A stretch of 64,000 nt of DNA from Streptomyces puniciscabiei. Its GTDB lineage: Bacteria > Actinomycetota > Actinomycetes > Streptomycetales > Streptomycetaceae. The position numbers were made by a program, and so were the translations under genes. The stretch lies in the NCBI RefSeq assembly GCF_006715785.1, contig NZ_VFNX01000001.1, positions 5,684,001-5,748,000 on the forward strand, given 5' to 3'. The notes under the pieces were generated by a model. That model did not search any database. It was not told where the DNA came from and saw only the letters and a program-made list of their open reading frames with translations. How positions within the stretch are numbered: position 1 is the first letter of the stretch; each line of letters opens with the position of its first letter. Shown piece after piece: positions 25,616 to 35,117 of this stretch.

Positions 25616-27847
25616 GTGTCCCGCACCGCCCTGCGAATCTGCCCCCTGTGCGAGGCCACCTGCGGGCTGACCCTCACCATCGAGGGCACCCGAGTCACCG
25701 GCGCCCGCGGTGACCGCGAGGACGTCTTCAGCAAGGGCTTCATCTGCCCCAAGGGCGCGTCCTTCGGGGCCGTCGACTCCGACCCCGACCGGCTGCGCAC
25801 CCCGCTCGTGCGCCGGGACGGCGAACTGCGCGAGGCCACCTGGGAGGAGGCCTTCGACGCGGTCGCCGCCGGTCTGCGCCCGGTCCTGGAGGGGCACGGC
25901 CCGAACGCCGTGGGCGTGGTCCTCGGCAACCCCAACGTGCACACCGTGGCCGGCGCCCTCTACCCGCCGGTCCTGCTCGCCGGCCTCGGCACCCGCAGCG
26001 TGTTCACCGCCTCCACGGTCGACCAGATGCCCAAGCACGTCTCCAGCGGGCTGCTCTTCGGCGACGCCAACGCCATCCCCGTACCGGACCTGGACCACAC
26101 CGACCACCTGCTGCTCATCGGCGCCAACCCGCTGGAGTCCAACGGCAGTCTGTGCACCGCCCCCGACTTCCCCGGCAGGCTCAAGGCGCTCAAGGCGCGC
26201 GGCGGCCGGCTGACCGTGGTGGACCCGCGCCGCACCCGCACCGCGAAGCTCGCCGACCGGCACCTGGCCATCCGCCCCGGCGCCGACGCCCTGCTGCTCG
26301 CGGCGATGGCGCACACCCTCTTCGCGGAGGACCTGGCCGACCTCGCCGACCTCGCCCCGCACGTCCAGGGTCTCGCCGAACTCCGGGAGGCGATGAGCGA
26401 CTTCACTCCCGAAGCCGTGGCCGAGGCCTGCGACATCGACGCGGAGACCATCCGTACCCTTGCCCGTGAACTCGCCGCCGCCCCCACCGCCGCCGTCTAC
26501 GCCCGCATCGGCAGCTGCACCGTCCCGCACGGCACCCTGGCCAGCTGGCTGGTGGACGTCCTCAACATCCTCACCGGCAACCTGGACCGCCCCGGCGGCG
26601 CCCTCTTCCCGCAGGCCGCCACCGACAGGACGCCCCGCCCGGCCGGACCCGGGCGCGGCTTCGCCCTCGGCCGCTGGCGCTCGCGGGTGCGCCGACTCCC
26701 CGAGGCCAAGGGGGAACTGCCGCTCTCCGCGCTCGCCGAGGAGATCGACACCCCCACCGGCGAGGGCGAGCCGGTCCGCGCACTGATCGTGGTGGCCGCC
26801 AACCCCGTGCTGTCCGCGCCCGACGGCGACCGCCTCGACAAGGCCCTGGACTCGCTGGACTTCATGGTCAGCGTCGACCCGTACCTGAACGAGACCTCCC
26901 GGCACGCCCACGTCGTCCTGCCCCCGCCCCCGCCCTCGCAGAGCCCGCACCACGACTTCGCCTTCAACACCCTCGCCGTGCGCAACCAGGTCCGCTACAC
27001 CCGCCCCGCGGTCCCGCTGGAGCCAGGCCGCATGGCGGAGAGCGAGATCCTCGCCCGGCTGATCCTGGCGGCCACCGGCATGCACGGCGCCGACCCGGGC
27101 GCCGTCGATGCGATGGTCATCGACCAGACCCTCGGCAAGGCCGTGACGGAGGCGCATTCGCCGGTGTACGGCCGCGACCCGAAGGAGCTCACCGGGCAGC
27201 TCACCGGCGACACCGGCCCCGAGCGGCGGCTGGACATGATGCTGCGCCTCGGCCCGTACGGCGACGGCTTCGGCGTACGGCCCGACGGGCTGAGCCTGGC
27301 CAGGCTGCTCGCCCACCCGCACGGCATCGACCTCGGCCCGCTGCGCCCCCGCCTGCCCCAGCCGCTGAAGACCCGCAGCGGCAAGGTCGAGCTGCTGCCC
27401 GAGCCGATCGCCGCCGACCTGCCCCGCTTGCGTGAGGCCCTGCGGGAGCGGCCGGAAGGGCTCGTCCTCGTCGGCCGCCGCCACCTTCGCTCCAACAACA
27501 GCTGGATGCACAACGTGCCCGCTCTGACCGGCGGTTCCAACCGCTGCACCCTGCACATCCACCCCGAGGACGCGGCCCGGCTCGGCGTCCGGGACGGTGC
27601 GGACGTACGGGTGAAGGGCGCCGGGGGAGAGGTGGTGGCGCCGGCCGAGGTCACCGACGCCGTACGGCCTGGGGTGGTGAGCCTGCCGCACGGCTGGGGC
27701 CACGACCGTCCCGGCACCCGCCTCGGCCACGCCGCGACCGCGCCCGGAGTCAACGTCAACCAGCTCCTCGACGGCAGCCTGCTGGACCCGCTCTCGGGCA
27801 ACGCTGTCTTGAACGGGATCCCCGTCCACCTCACCGCAAGCCTGTGA
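25616..27847 (+). CDS. Molybdopterin-dependent oxidoreductase with N-terminal [4Fe-4S] site
   Basis: A 743-residue member of the DMSO reductase/formate dehydrogenase superfamily. C9-x2-C12-x3-C16-x27-C44 binds the iron-sulfur cluster. The bis-MGD folds include LLIGANPLESNGS and VVAANPVLSAPDGD, and the C-terminal dinucleotide-binding barrel contains RRHLRSNNSWMHNVP and VSLPHGWGHD. GTG 25616 has GGGAGGA upstream. No partner electron-transfer subunit, membrane anchor or Tat signal is visible, so it is probably a soluble cytoplasmic enzyme. Substrate unknown. It is likely controlled by the TetR gene before it. Confidence 0.88.
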   Translation: MSRTALRICPLCEATCGLTLTIEGTRVTGARGDREDVFSKGFICPKGASFGAVDSDPDRLRTPLVRRDGELREATWEEAFDAVAAGLRPVLEGHGPNAVGVVLGNPNVHTVAGALYPPVLLAGLGTRSVFTASTVDQMPKHVSSGLLFGDANAIPVPDLDHTDHLLLIGANPLESNGSLCTAPDFPGRLKALKARGGRLTVVDPRRTRTAKLADRHLAIRPGADALLLAAMAHTLFAEDLADLADLAPHVQGLAELREAMSDFTPEAVAEACDIDAETIRTLARELAAAPTAAVYARIGSCTVPHGTLASWLVDVLNILTGNLDRPGGALFPQAATDRTPRPAGPGRGFALGRWRSRVRRLPEAKGELPLSALAEEIDTPTGEGEPVRALIVVAANPVLSAPDGDRLDKALDSLDFMVSVDPYLNETSRHAHVVLPPPPPSQSPHHDFAFNTLAVRNQVRYTRPAVPLEPGRMAESEILARLILAATGMHGADPGAVDAMVIDQTLGKAVTEAHSPVYGRDPKELTGQLTGDTGPERRLDMMLRLGPYGDGFGVRPDGLSLARLLAHPHGIDLGPLRPRLPQPLKTRSGKVELLPEPIAADLPRLREALRERPEGLVLVGRRHLRSNNSWMHNVPALTGGSNRCTLHIHPEDAARLGVRDGADVRVKGAGGEVVAPAEVTDAVRPGVVSLPHGWGHDRPGTRLGHAATAPGVNVNQLLDGSLLDPLSGNAVLNGIPVHLTASL

Positions 27848-27905
27848 CCTGGACTTTCGCGCTTATTGCTCACACGTCAACGTCTTGTTAACGCCAGTCG
27901 ACGGG

Positions 27906-27963
27906 ACCTAACGTCATCGCACCGCCGACCCCCAGGTGGGATGTTCAAGGGCGAACGTTAGGT
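27906..27963. promoter_or_regulatory. Widely spaced perfect inverted repeat upstream of citrate transporter
   Basis: ACCTAACGT (27906-27914) and ACGTTAGGT (27955-27963) are exact inverted copies 40 bases apart, ending 8 bases before the CitMHS start. Looks like two half-sites or dimer sites for a regulator, with the promoter between. Confidence 0.45.
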
Positions 27964-27971
27964 ATCCATTC

Positions 27972-29360
27972 ATGCTGACCATCCTCGGCTTCGCCATGAT
28001 CGCGACCTTCCTGGTCCTGATCATGCTGAAGAAGATGTCGCCGATCGCGGCGCTCGTGCTCATACCCGCGCTGTTCTGCGTGTTCGTGGGCAAGGGCGCC
28101 GAGCTCGGCGACTACGTCATCGACGGCGTCACCGGCCTCGCCCCCACCGCGGCGATGCTCATGTTCGCGATCGTCTACTTCGGTGTGATGATCGACGTCG
28201 GCCTCTTCGACCCGATCGTGCGGGGCATCCTCAGGTTCTGCAGGGCCGACCCGCTGCGCGTCGTCGTCGGTACGGCGGTCCTCGCCGCGATCGTCTCCCT
28301 GGACGGCGACGGCTCCACCACCTTCATGATCACCGTCTCGGCGATGTACCCGCTGTACAAGCGCCTGAAGATGTCCCTGGTCGTGATGACCGGTGTGGCC
28401 GCCATGGCCAACGGCGTGATGAACACGCTGCCATGGGGCGGCCCGACCGCCCGTGCCGCGACCGCGCTGAAGGTCGACGCGAGCGACATCTTCGTGCCGA
28501 TGATCCCGGCCCTCGCCATGGGCCTGCTGTTCGTCCTCGTCCTCGCCTACGTCCTCGGCCGCCGCGAGCGCCGGCGGCTCGGCGTGCTCACGCTGGACGA
28601 GGTGCTGGTGGAGGAGCCCGCCGAGACCGTTCTCGTGGGCGCCGGCTCCGGCAAGTCACCGGCGCGGACGGGCGGTTCGGGTCACGGCAGCGGCGCCGGC
28701 CTGCCCGAGGACGAGGGCTTCCAGGGCCTCGACCCGCACCGCCCCACCCTGCGTCCCGGGCTGTACTGGTTCAACGGGCTGCTCACGGTCGCCCTGCTCA
28801 CCGCCATGATCATGGAATGGCTGCCGATCCCGGTGCTGTTCCTGCTCGGCGCGGCACTCGCGCTGACCGTCAACTTCCCGCACATGCCCGACCAGAAGGC
28901 CCGGATCGCCGCGCACGCCGAGAACGTCCTGAACGTCTCCGGCATGGTCTTCGCCGCCGCCGTCTTCACCGGCGTCCTCCAGGGCACCGGGATGGTCGAC
29001 CACATGGCCAAGTGGCTGGTCGGCAACATCCCGGCCGGCATGGGCCCGCACATGGCCCTCGTCACCGGCGTGCTGAGCATCCCGCTGACGTACTTCATGT
29101 CCAACGACGGCTTCTACTTCGGCATCCTGCCGGTGCTCGCCGAGGCCGGACACGCGCACGGGGTGTCCTCGCTGGAGATCGCCCGAGCCTCGATCATCGG
29201 CCAGCCGCTGCACATGTCCAGCCCGCTCGTGCCCGCCGTCCACGTCCTGGTCGGCATGGCCAGGGTGGAGTTCGGCGACCACACCCGGTTCGTGGTCAAG
29301 TGGGCCGCCCTGACATCCCTGGTGGTGCTCGGGGCAGCGATCCTCTTCGGCCTCGTCTGA
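27972..29360 (+). CDS. CitMHS family metal-citrate/proton symporter
   Basis: A 462-residue transporter with about 12 membrane helices. The start MLTILGFAMIATFLVLIM, the SLDGDGSTTFMIT segment, the MANGVMNTLPWGGPTARA loop and SNDGFYFGILPVLAEA near the end are signatures of the CitM/CitH citrate:H+ family that takes up citrate complexed with Mg or other divalent metals. A hydrophilic central loop of about 60 residues (Gly/Ser-rich) separates the halves. ATG 27972 begins at the first helix. An MFS gene follows after 20 bases, presumably in one operon. Confidence 0.93.
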   Translation: MLTILGFAMIATFLVLIMLKKMSPIAALVLIPALFCVFVGKGAELGDYVIDGVTGLAPTAAMLMFAIVYFGVMIDVGLFDPIVRGILRFCRADPLRVVVGTAVLAAIVSLDGDGSTTFMITVSAMYPLYKRLKMSLVVMTGVAAMANGVMNTLPWGGPTARAATALKVDASDIFVPMIPALAMGLLFVLVLAYVLGRRERRRLGVLTLDEVLVEEPAETVLVGAGSGKSPARTGGSGHGSGAGLPEDEGFQGLDPHRPTLRPGLYWFNGLLTVALLTAMIMEWLPIPVLFLLGAALALTVNFPHMPDQKARIAAHAENVLNVSGMVFAAAVFTGVLQGTGMVDHMAKWLVGNIPAGMGPHMALVTGVLSIPLTYFMSNDGFYFGILPVLAEAGHAHGVSSLEIARASIIGQPLHMSSPLVPAVHVLVGMARVEFGDHTRFVVKWAALTSLVVLGAAILFGLV

Positions 29361-29380
29361 CACCTCAAGGAGGAAGATCC

Positions 29381-30616
29381 ATGGCGCCCGGTGGGAACCG
29401 CGGCTGGCTGCTCCGCCTCGTCCTCGCCTTCGGCTTCGCACAGGGGGCGGTGTCGATGGCCAGGCCCGCGGTCTCCTACCGGGCGCTCGCGCTGGGCGCC
29501 GACGAGCGGGCGGTCGGCGTCATCGCGGGTGTGTACGCGCTGCTCCCGCTGTTCGCCGCCGTACCGCTCGGCCGGCGCACCGACCACGGCCGCTGCGCAC
29601 CCCTGCTCCCGGCGGGCGTGGTCCTGATCTCCGGCGGCTGCGCGCTCAGCGGGCTGGTGAACTCCCTCTGGGCGATGGCCCTGTGGAGCGGGGTGATGGG
29701 CCTCGGCCACCTCTGCTTCGTCATCGGCGCCCAGTCGCTGGTCGCCCGGCAGTCCACGCCGCACGAACAGGACCGCAACTACGGCCACTTCACCATCGGC
29801 GCCTCCCTCGGCCAGCTCATCGGCCCCATCGCCGCCGGCGCCCTGATCGGCGGCCCCGACATGGCCCGCAGCAGCGCGCTCGCCCTCGTGGCGGCGGGCG
29901 CGGTCGCGGTGGTCGCGTTCGCCTCGCTGTGGCGCATCGAGGACCGTACGGCCCTCACGTCCTCCGTGCCGCAGGGCGACCGTGTGCCGGTGGGCCGCAT
30001 CCTGCGCGCCCGTGGCGTGCCCGCGGGCATGCTGATCAGCCTCTCCGTCCTGTCCGCGACGGACATCCTCACCGCGTATCTCCCGGTGGTCGGCGAGCAC
30101 CGGGCCATCGCCCCCTCGGTGGTCGGCGTCCTGCTCAGCCTCCGCGCCGGCGCCACGATCGCCTGCCGTCTGGTCCTCACCCCACTGCTCCGGCTGCTCG
30201 GCCGCCCCGCGCTGCTCACGCTGACCTGCCTCCTGGCGGCGGTCCTGTGCGCGTCGGTCGCGTTGCCGGTGCCGGTCTGGGCGCTCGGGCCGATGCTCAC
30301 GGCGCTGGGTTTCTGCCTGGGCGTGGGCCAGCCGCTGTCGATGACGACCGTGGTGCAGGCGGCGCCCGAGGCGGCCCGCTCCACGGCGCTCGCGCTGCGG
30401 CTGACCGGCAACCGGCTCGGGCAGGTCGCCGCGCCCGCCGCCGTCGGCCTGGGCGCGGGCGTGGCCGGGGTGGCGGCGCCGTTCGTGATGCTGGGGGCGC
30501 TGCTGCTGCTGTCGTCGGCGGTGGCGCTGCGGTCGCCGGAGCGGCCCGAGGGGCGGAGGGACCTCCCGAGGCGGGGGCGGGCGCGCTCCGGATTGCGCCG
30601 GACGAGCGGTCTCTGA
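29381..30616 (+). CDS. Major facilitator superfamily transporter
   Basis: A 411-residue protein with about 12 helices. The loop PLGRRTDHGR between helices 2 and 3 is the MFS motif A. A basic tail (RRDLPRRGRARSGLRR) ends the protein. An AAGGAGGAAG ribosome-binding site precedes ATG 29381. Twenty bases after the citrate transporter, so likely co-transcribed; it may handle a related organic acid or an end product. Substrate not predictable from sequence. Confidence 0.87.
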   Translation: MAPGGNRGWLLRLVLAFGFAQGAVSMARPAVSYRALALGADERAVGVIAGVYALLPLFAAVPLGRRTDHGRCAPLLPAGVVLISGGCALSGLVNSLWAMALWSGVMGLGHLCFVIGAQSLVARQSTPHEQDRNYGHFTIGASLGQLIGPIAAGALIGGPDMARSSALALVAAGAVAVVAFASLWRIEDRTALTSSVPQGDRVPVGRILRARGVPAGMLISLSVLSATDILTAYLPVVGEHRAIAPSVVGVLLSLRAGATIACRLVLTPLLRLLGRPALLTLTCLLAAVLCASVALPVPVWALGPMLTALGFCLGVGQPLSMTTVVQAAPEAARSTALALRLTGNRLGQVAAPAAVGLGAGVAGVAAPFVMLGALLLLSSAVALRSPERPEGRRDLPRRGRARSGLRRTSGL

Positions 30617-30716
30617 CGGCCCGCCGGGTGTCGGTTCGTCAGGAAGGGTGTGCATCAAGCACAGTCCAGTCGAAAGAACGATTTGTATGAAAATCGTCTG
30701 ACTCGGAGGAATGTGC

Positions 30717-31400
30717 ATGTCCACCCAGACCTCTCCACGTGCCTTTCGCTCCCGTGCGGGCGCCACTGTCGTTCTCACCGCCCTCGCCGCGGCGGGTGCG
30801 TCGTGGGTGGTGGCACCGACCGCGGCGGCCCAAGGGGCGAACGGCGACATCAGAGTGCACAGCGTGGGCGGGCGGCCCGGAACGGGGCAGGACGATCCGG
30901 TGGTCTGCAAGTTCTACCTCGACGCCGTCAACTTCGACATCCTGCCCAACATCCCCTACATCATCCAGGCGCAGCCCCCGCTGCCCAGCGCCGCCACCGT
31001 CACCGGTGTCATCCAGCTCGCCGAGGGCGCCGGACACACCGACGTGATCGGCCTGGCCGACGGGAACTACAAGCTCACCTGGGTCGCGGCGGGTGCCGTC
31101 AAGGAGAAGCTCTTCCGCGTCAACTGCCACGACCGCCACGACGAGCACGGTCCGAACGGGCAGATCGAGGACCACGACCACGACCACGACCGCCACGACC
31201 ACCGGCAGGACGGACCGGGCTGGGGCGACAGGGACGACAACGATCCGCCGCGGGGCGGTGTGCACGCGGGCGGCGGCGGGCTCATCGACAAGGCCGCCGC
31301 GTACTCGCCCGTGGCCGCCGCGGGTGCCGTGGGCCTGATCGCGGTCGGCGGTGGCGTGTACGCCCGGCGGAACCGCCGGCGGCCTCATGGCGCCGCGTAG
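30717..31400 (+). CDS. Exported cell-surface protein with acidic His-rich stalk and C-terminal anchor
   Basis: A 227-residue protein. ATG 30717 has CGGAGG 8 bases upstream. It has a signal peptide (to about 40, ending TAAAQG), a mature domain with two cysteines (VVCKFYLDAVN and FRVNCHDR), then a strongly polar Asp/His stretch (EDHDHDHDRHDH) and a C-terminal hydrophobic helix (AAAGAVGLIAVGGGVYA) with basic tail RRNRRR. This is the layout of a sortase substrate but no LPXTG-like motif precedes the helix. It overlaps the sortase gene by 14 bases, so the two are expressed together. Confidence 0.75.
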   Translation: MSTQTSPRAFRSRAGATVVLTALAAAGASWVVAPTAAAQGANGDIRVHSVGGRPGTGQDDPVVCKFYLDAVNFDILPNIPYIIQAQPPLPSAATVTGVIQLAEGAGHTDVIGLADGNYKLTWVAAGAVKEKLFRVNCHDRHDEHGPNGQIEDHDHDHDRHDHRQDGPGWGDRDDNDPPRGGVHAGGGGLIDKAAAYSPVAAAGAVGLIAVGGGVYARRNRRRPHGAA

Positions 31401-32076
31401 CCGCCGCAGACGCAGGCCCTGGTACCGGACCCGCGCCTACCGCCTCACCAGGACGGCACTGCTGGTGACCGTCCTGGTGGCGGTGGGGAGCCGGTGCGGC
31501 GGCGGACACCCCGGGCCCGGCCGGGCGGGCGACCCGGACGCGGTGGCGGCCGCCGGCGGACCCGGCGCGGACGGGGAGGCGTCCTGCGAGCCCCCGCCCG
31601 GACCGCCGCCGCACCCGTTGCCCCGGTCCCGGCCGACGTCCTTCCGCATCCCCTTCCTGGGCGTCGACGCACCGGTCACGGCCCTCCGGCTCGACAAGGA
31701 CCGGCAGCTTCAGACCCCGCCCGTGGACAAGCCCAGGCTGGTCGGCTGGTACGAGGGCGGCCCGACCCCGGGCGAGCCCGGCACCGCGATCGCCGTCGGC
31801 CACCGGGACACCACCACCGGCCCGGCCGTCTTCACCGCGCTCGCCCAGGTCAAGCCCTGCAAACTCATCGAGGTGGGGCGCGCCGACGGCCGTACCGCCG
31901 TCTACACCGTGGACCGGATGAAGGTCTTCGACAAGGCGGGCTTCCCGGACAAGGAGGTCTATGCCCCGGCCGGACGGCCGGAACTGCGCGTGCTGACCTG
32001 CGGCGGCTTCTACAACCGACGGACGGGCTACACGAGCAACGTCGTGGTCTTCGCGCACCTGACCGCGACCAAGTGA
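31387..32076 (+). CDS. Class F-type sortase
   Basis: A 229-residue cysteine transpeptidase. A basic N-terminus and one membrane helix (LTRTALLVTVLVAVGS) anchor it. The catalytic His is in VGHRDT, the Cys in LTCGG, and the Arg in YNRRTGY, in the usual order, with the conserved VVVFAH end. Sortases join surface proteins to cell wall or pilin. Class F is common and poorly studied in actinobacteria. The overlapping upstream gene encodes its probable partner. Confidence 0.85.
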   Translation: MAPRSRRRRRPWYRTRAYRLTRTALLVTVLVAVGSRCGGGHPGPGRAGDPDAVAAAGGPGADGEASCEPPPGPPPHPLPRSRPTSFRIPFLGVDAPVTALRLDKDRQLQTPPVDKPRLVGWYEGGPTPGEPGTAIAVGHRDTTTGPAVFTALAQVKPCKLIEVGRADGRTAVYTVDRMKVFDKAGFPDKEVYAPAGRPELRVLTCGGFYNRRTGYTSNVVVFAHLTATK

Positions 32077-32212
32077 GGGGACGGGCCGTGCGATGTCTTC
32101 CCCCGGCCCACGACAGTCCGTTAACTTCCGTGACTCACAGGCCCCGTTCGACCCGCGGGGTCTTCGGACCACGGAGCAGCGGCGCTCCGGACAGCCCCCG
32201 GGGGCGGCAGGC

Positions 32213-33553
32213 ATGACACGCGCCATCGAACTGCACGACGTGAGCAAGTCCTACACACGCGGCACGCGCGTGGTCGACGGGCTCTCGCTGGACATCGCGC
32301 CCGGCGAGTTCCTGGTCCTGCTGGGCCCGTCCGGCTGCGGCAAGTCCACCGTGCTGCGGATGATCGCCGGCCTGGAGGACATCGACGAGGGCGAGCTGCT
32401 GCTCGACGGCGAGTACGCCAACCACTGGCAGCCCTCCGAGCGGGGCATGGCCATGGTCTTCCAGAACTTCGCCCTTTATCCGAACATGACCGGCCGCGAC
32501 AACATCGGCTTCCCGCTGCGGATCGAGGACCCCGGCACCGACCCCGCCCCGCGCGTCTCGGCCACCGCCCGCATGCTGGGCATCGAGGACCTGCTCGACC
32601 GTTTCCCCAGCCAGCTCTCCGGCGGCGAGCGCCAGCGCGTCGCCATGGGCCGGGCGATCGCCCGCCACCCCTCCGCCTTCCTGATGGACGAGCCGCTGTC
32701 CAACCTCGACGCCAAGCTGCGGGGCCATCTGCGCGCCGAAATATCCCAGCTGACCCGCGAGTTGGGCGTCACCACGGTGTACGTCACCCATGACCAGGCC
32801 GAGGCGATGTCCCTCGGCGACCGGGTCGCCGTGCTGCGCGGGGGCGTGCTCCAGCAGGTCGGCGCCCCGCGCCAGGTCTACGCACTGCCCCGCAACGTCT
32901 TCACCGCCGCCTTCATCGGCACCCCGCGCATCAACCTGCTGCGCGGCCTGGTCCGCGCCCCGCTGGACGGCGCCATGACCATCAGCCTGGGCAAGCAGGC
33001 CCTGCGGCTGCCCGAACCGCTCTGCCTGGACCACCAGTTGCTGCGGGTGCAGCAGGGCCGCGAGGTGATCGTGGGGGTGCGCTCGGAGGCCGTGCGCATC
33101 GCCAGGCACAGCTCCGCCCGGGCGGGCGAGGTGGCGATCACCGGGCTGGTGGAGCACGTGGAGTTCCAGGGGCACGAGATCCTCGTCCACTTCGACACCG
33201 GCTCGCGCCCCGCCGTCGTACCCGAACTGGAGGCCCCGCGGCCCGCCGCCCGTCCGGCGCGCCGGCGGCGCGGGGAGGGCCCGACCGTGCTGGACCGGCT
33301 GCGGGAACGGGCCGGTTCGCGGCGCGCCGGGCCGGTGGTGGTGCTCGAACACCCCGGCGACACCGGGCCCGAGCCCGCGCCCCCGGAGGGCCGGCTCCCC
33401 GGCGACCTGGTGGTGCGCACCACCCCGGACCTCCGGCTGCACCACGGCATGCAGGTCCCGCTCCTCGTCGACCTCGCCCATCTCTTCGTCTTCGACCACC
33501 AGGGCGACCGCATCTGCCCGTCCCCCGACCGGCTGCCCGACCTGGACGAGTGA
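32213..33553 (+). CDS. ABC transporter ATP-binding protein of the MalK/UgpC/MsiK type, orphan
   Basis: A 446-residue ATPase with Walker A GPSGCGKST, Q-loop MVFQNFALYPNM, signature QLSGGERQRVA, Walker B FLMDEPLSNLD and H-loop VTHDQAEAM. The C-terminal TOBE/MOP-like regulatory domain is present (VIVGVRSEAVRIAR). Residues about 345-400 are an extra Pro/Arg-rich insertion (RPARRRRGEGP) not usual in MsiK. No permease or binding protein is adjacent, so it may serve several sugar transporters located elsewhere, as MsiK does. It is not clearly MsiK itself. Confidence 0.85.
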   Translation: MTRAIELHDVSKSYTRGTRVVDGLSLDIAPGEFLVLLGPSGCGKSTVLRMIAGLEDIDEGELLLDGEYANHWQPSERGMAMVFQNFALYPNMTGRDNIGFPLRIEDPGTDPAPRVSATARMLGIEDLLDRFPSQLSGGERQRVAMGRAIARHPSAFLMDEPLSNLDAKLRGHLRAEISQLTRELGVTTVYVTHDQAEAMSLGDRVAVLRGGVLQQVGAPRQVYALPRNVFTAAFIGTPRINLLRGLVRAPLDGAMTISLGKQALRLPEPLCLDHQLLRVQQGREVIVGVRSEAVRIARHSSARAGEVAITGLVEHVEFQGHEILVHFDTGSRPAVVPELEAPRPAARPARRRRGEGPTVLDRLRERAGSRRAGPVVVLEHPGDTGPEPAPPEGRLPGDLVVRTTPDLRLHHGMQVPLLVDLAHLFVFDHQGDRICPSPDRLPDLDE

Positions 33554-33656
33554 GGTACGGCACCTGCGCGAATGAGCAGTCACCTCCCCGGCGATGATGT
33601 CCTGGTACGTCCGGCGCCGAACCGCGCCCGGCGCCGGGGGTGCGTCTGGCGCAGAA

Positions 33657-33675
33657 AAACTAACGCCGCTAGTTT
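33657..33675. promoter_or_regulatory. TetR-type operator upstream of aldehyde dehydrogenase
   Basis: AAACTAACG-C-CGCTAGTTT, a 19-base palindrome with one mismatched pair, lies 38 bases upstream of the start codon. It is nearly identical to the site at 38901-38919 beside the TetR gene at 38215. Confidence 0.7.
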
Positions 33676-33713
33676 GTGTGCCGGACCACGCAGACCCGCC
33701 GGGAGGAAGCAGC

Positions 33714-35102
33714 ATGAAGGCACACGACGGCCTCTACATCGACGGCGCCTGGCGCCCCGCCGAGAGCACGGATGTCATCGAGGTCGTGAACCCGGCCGAC
33801 GAGCAGGTCATCGCCCGGGTCCCGGCGGGCGGCGCCCTGGACGTCGACACCGCCGTACGCGCGGCCCGCGCCGCCCTGCCCGCCTGGGCCGCCACGCCCC
33901 CGGCCGAGCGCGCCGCACGACTCACCGCCCTCCGGGACGTCCTCGTGGCCCGCAAGGACGAGATCGCCGAGACCGTCACCGCCGAGCTGGGCGCCCCGCT
34001 GCAGTTCTCCCAGGCCGTGCACGCGGCGGTGCCGATCGCCGTCGCCGGCTCCTACGCCGAGCTGGCCGCGACCCACTCCTTCGAGGAGAAGGTCGGCAAC
34101 TCCACCGTCCTGCACGAGCCCGTGGGCGTGGTCGGCGCGATCACCCCCTGGAACTACCCGCTGCACCAGATCGTCGCCAAGGTCGCCCCGGCGCTCGCCG
34201 CCGGCTGCACGATCGTCCTCAAGCCAGCCGAGGACACCCCGCTCACCGCCCAGCTCTTCGCCGAGGCCGTGCACGAGGCGGGCGTACCGGCCGGTGTGTT
34301 CAACCTGGTCACCGGCCTCGGCCCGGTCGCCGGGCAGGCCCTCGCCGAGCACCCCGGCGTGGACCTGGTCTCCTTCACCGGCTCCACGGCCGTCGGCCGG
34401 CAGATCGGCGCGGTGGCGGGCGCGGCCGTCAAGCGGGTCGCCCTCGAACTCGGCGGCAAGTCCGCCAACGTCATCCTGCCGAGCGCCGACCTCGCCAAGG
34501 CGGTGAACGTCGGCGTGGCCAACGTGATGTCCAACTCCGGGCAGACCTGCAGTGCCTGGACCCGCATGCTGGTCCACCGCGACCGGTACGAGGAAGCGGT
34601 CGAGCTGGCCGCCGCGGCCGCCGCCAAGTACGGCGACCGCATCGGCCCGGTCGTCAACGCCAAGCAGCAGGCGCGGGTGCGCGGTTACATCGAGAAGGGC
34701 ATCGCCGAGGGCGCCCGCGTGGTCGCCGGAGGTCCCGAATCCTCGCGCGAGAAGGGCTACTTCGTCAGCCCCACGGTCTTCGCGGACGTCACCCCGGAGA
34801 TGACCATCGCCCAGGAGGAGATCTTCGGCCCGGTCCTGTCGATCCTGAGGTACGACGACGAGGAGGACGCCCTGCGTATCGCCAACGGCACGGTGTACGG
34901 CCTCGCGGGCGCCGTCTGGGCCGGCGACGAGGCCGAGGCCGTGGCCTTCGCCCGCCGCATGGACACCGGCCAGGTCGACATCAACGGCGGCCGCTTCAAC
35001 CCCCTCGCCCCGTTCGGGGGATACAAGCAGTCCGGGGTCGGCCGGGAACTCGGCGCGCACGGACTCACCGAGTACCTCCAGACCAAGTCCCTCCAGTTCT
35101 AA
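33714..35102 (+). CDS. NAD(P)-dependent aldehyde dehydrogenase
   Basis: A 462-residue ALDH-superfamily enzyme. [26 protein letters not shown] (general-base Glu) and [11 protein letters not shown] (nucleophile Cys) are all present, as is EEIFGPV. GGGAGGA precedes ATG 33714. It oxidises an aldehyde to the acid in the cytoplasm. The zinc alcohol dehydrogenase gene follows after 15 bases, so an alcohol may be taken to the acid in two steps. The operator upstream suggests control by the TetR at 38215 rather than by a neighbour. Confidence 0.93.
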   Translation: MKAHDGLYIDGAWRPAESTDVIEVVNPADEQVIARVPAGGALDVDTAVRAARAALPAWAATPPAERAARLTALRDVLVARKDEIAETVTAELGAPLQFSQAVHAAVPIAVAGSYAELAATHSFEEKVGNSTVLHEPVGVVGAITPWNYPLHQIVAKVAPALAAGCTIVLKPAEDTPLTAQLFAEAVHEAGVPAGVFNLVTGLGPVAGQALAEHPGVDLVSFTGSTAVGRQIGAVAGAAVKRVALELGGKSANVILPSADLAKAVNVGVANVMSNSGQTCSAWTRMLVHRDRYEEAVELAAAAAAKYGDRIGPVVNAKQQARVRGYIEKGIAEGARVVAGGPESSREKGYFVSPTVFADVTPEMTIAQEEIFGPVLSILRYDDEEDALRIANGTVYGLAGAVWAGDEAEAVAFARRMDTGQVDINGGRFNPLAPFGGYKQSGVGRELGAHGLTEYLQTKSLQF

Positions 35103-35117
35103 GGAAGTACCCGACCC

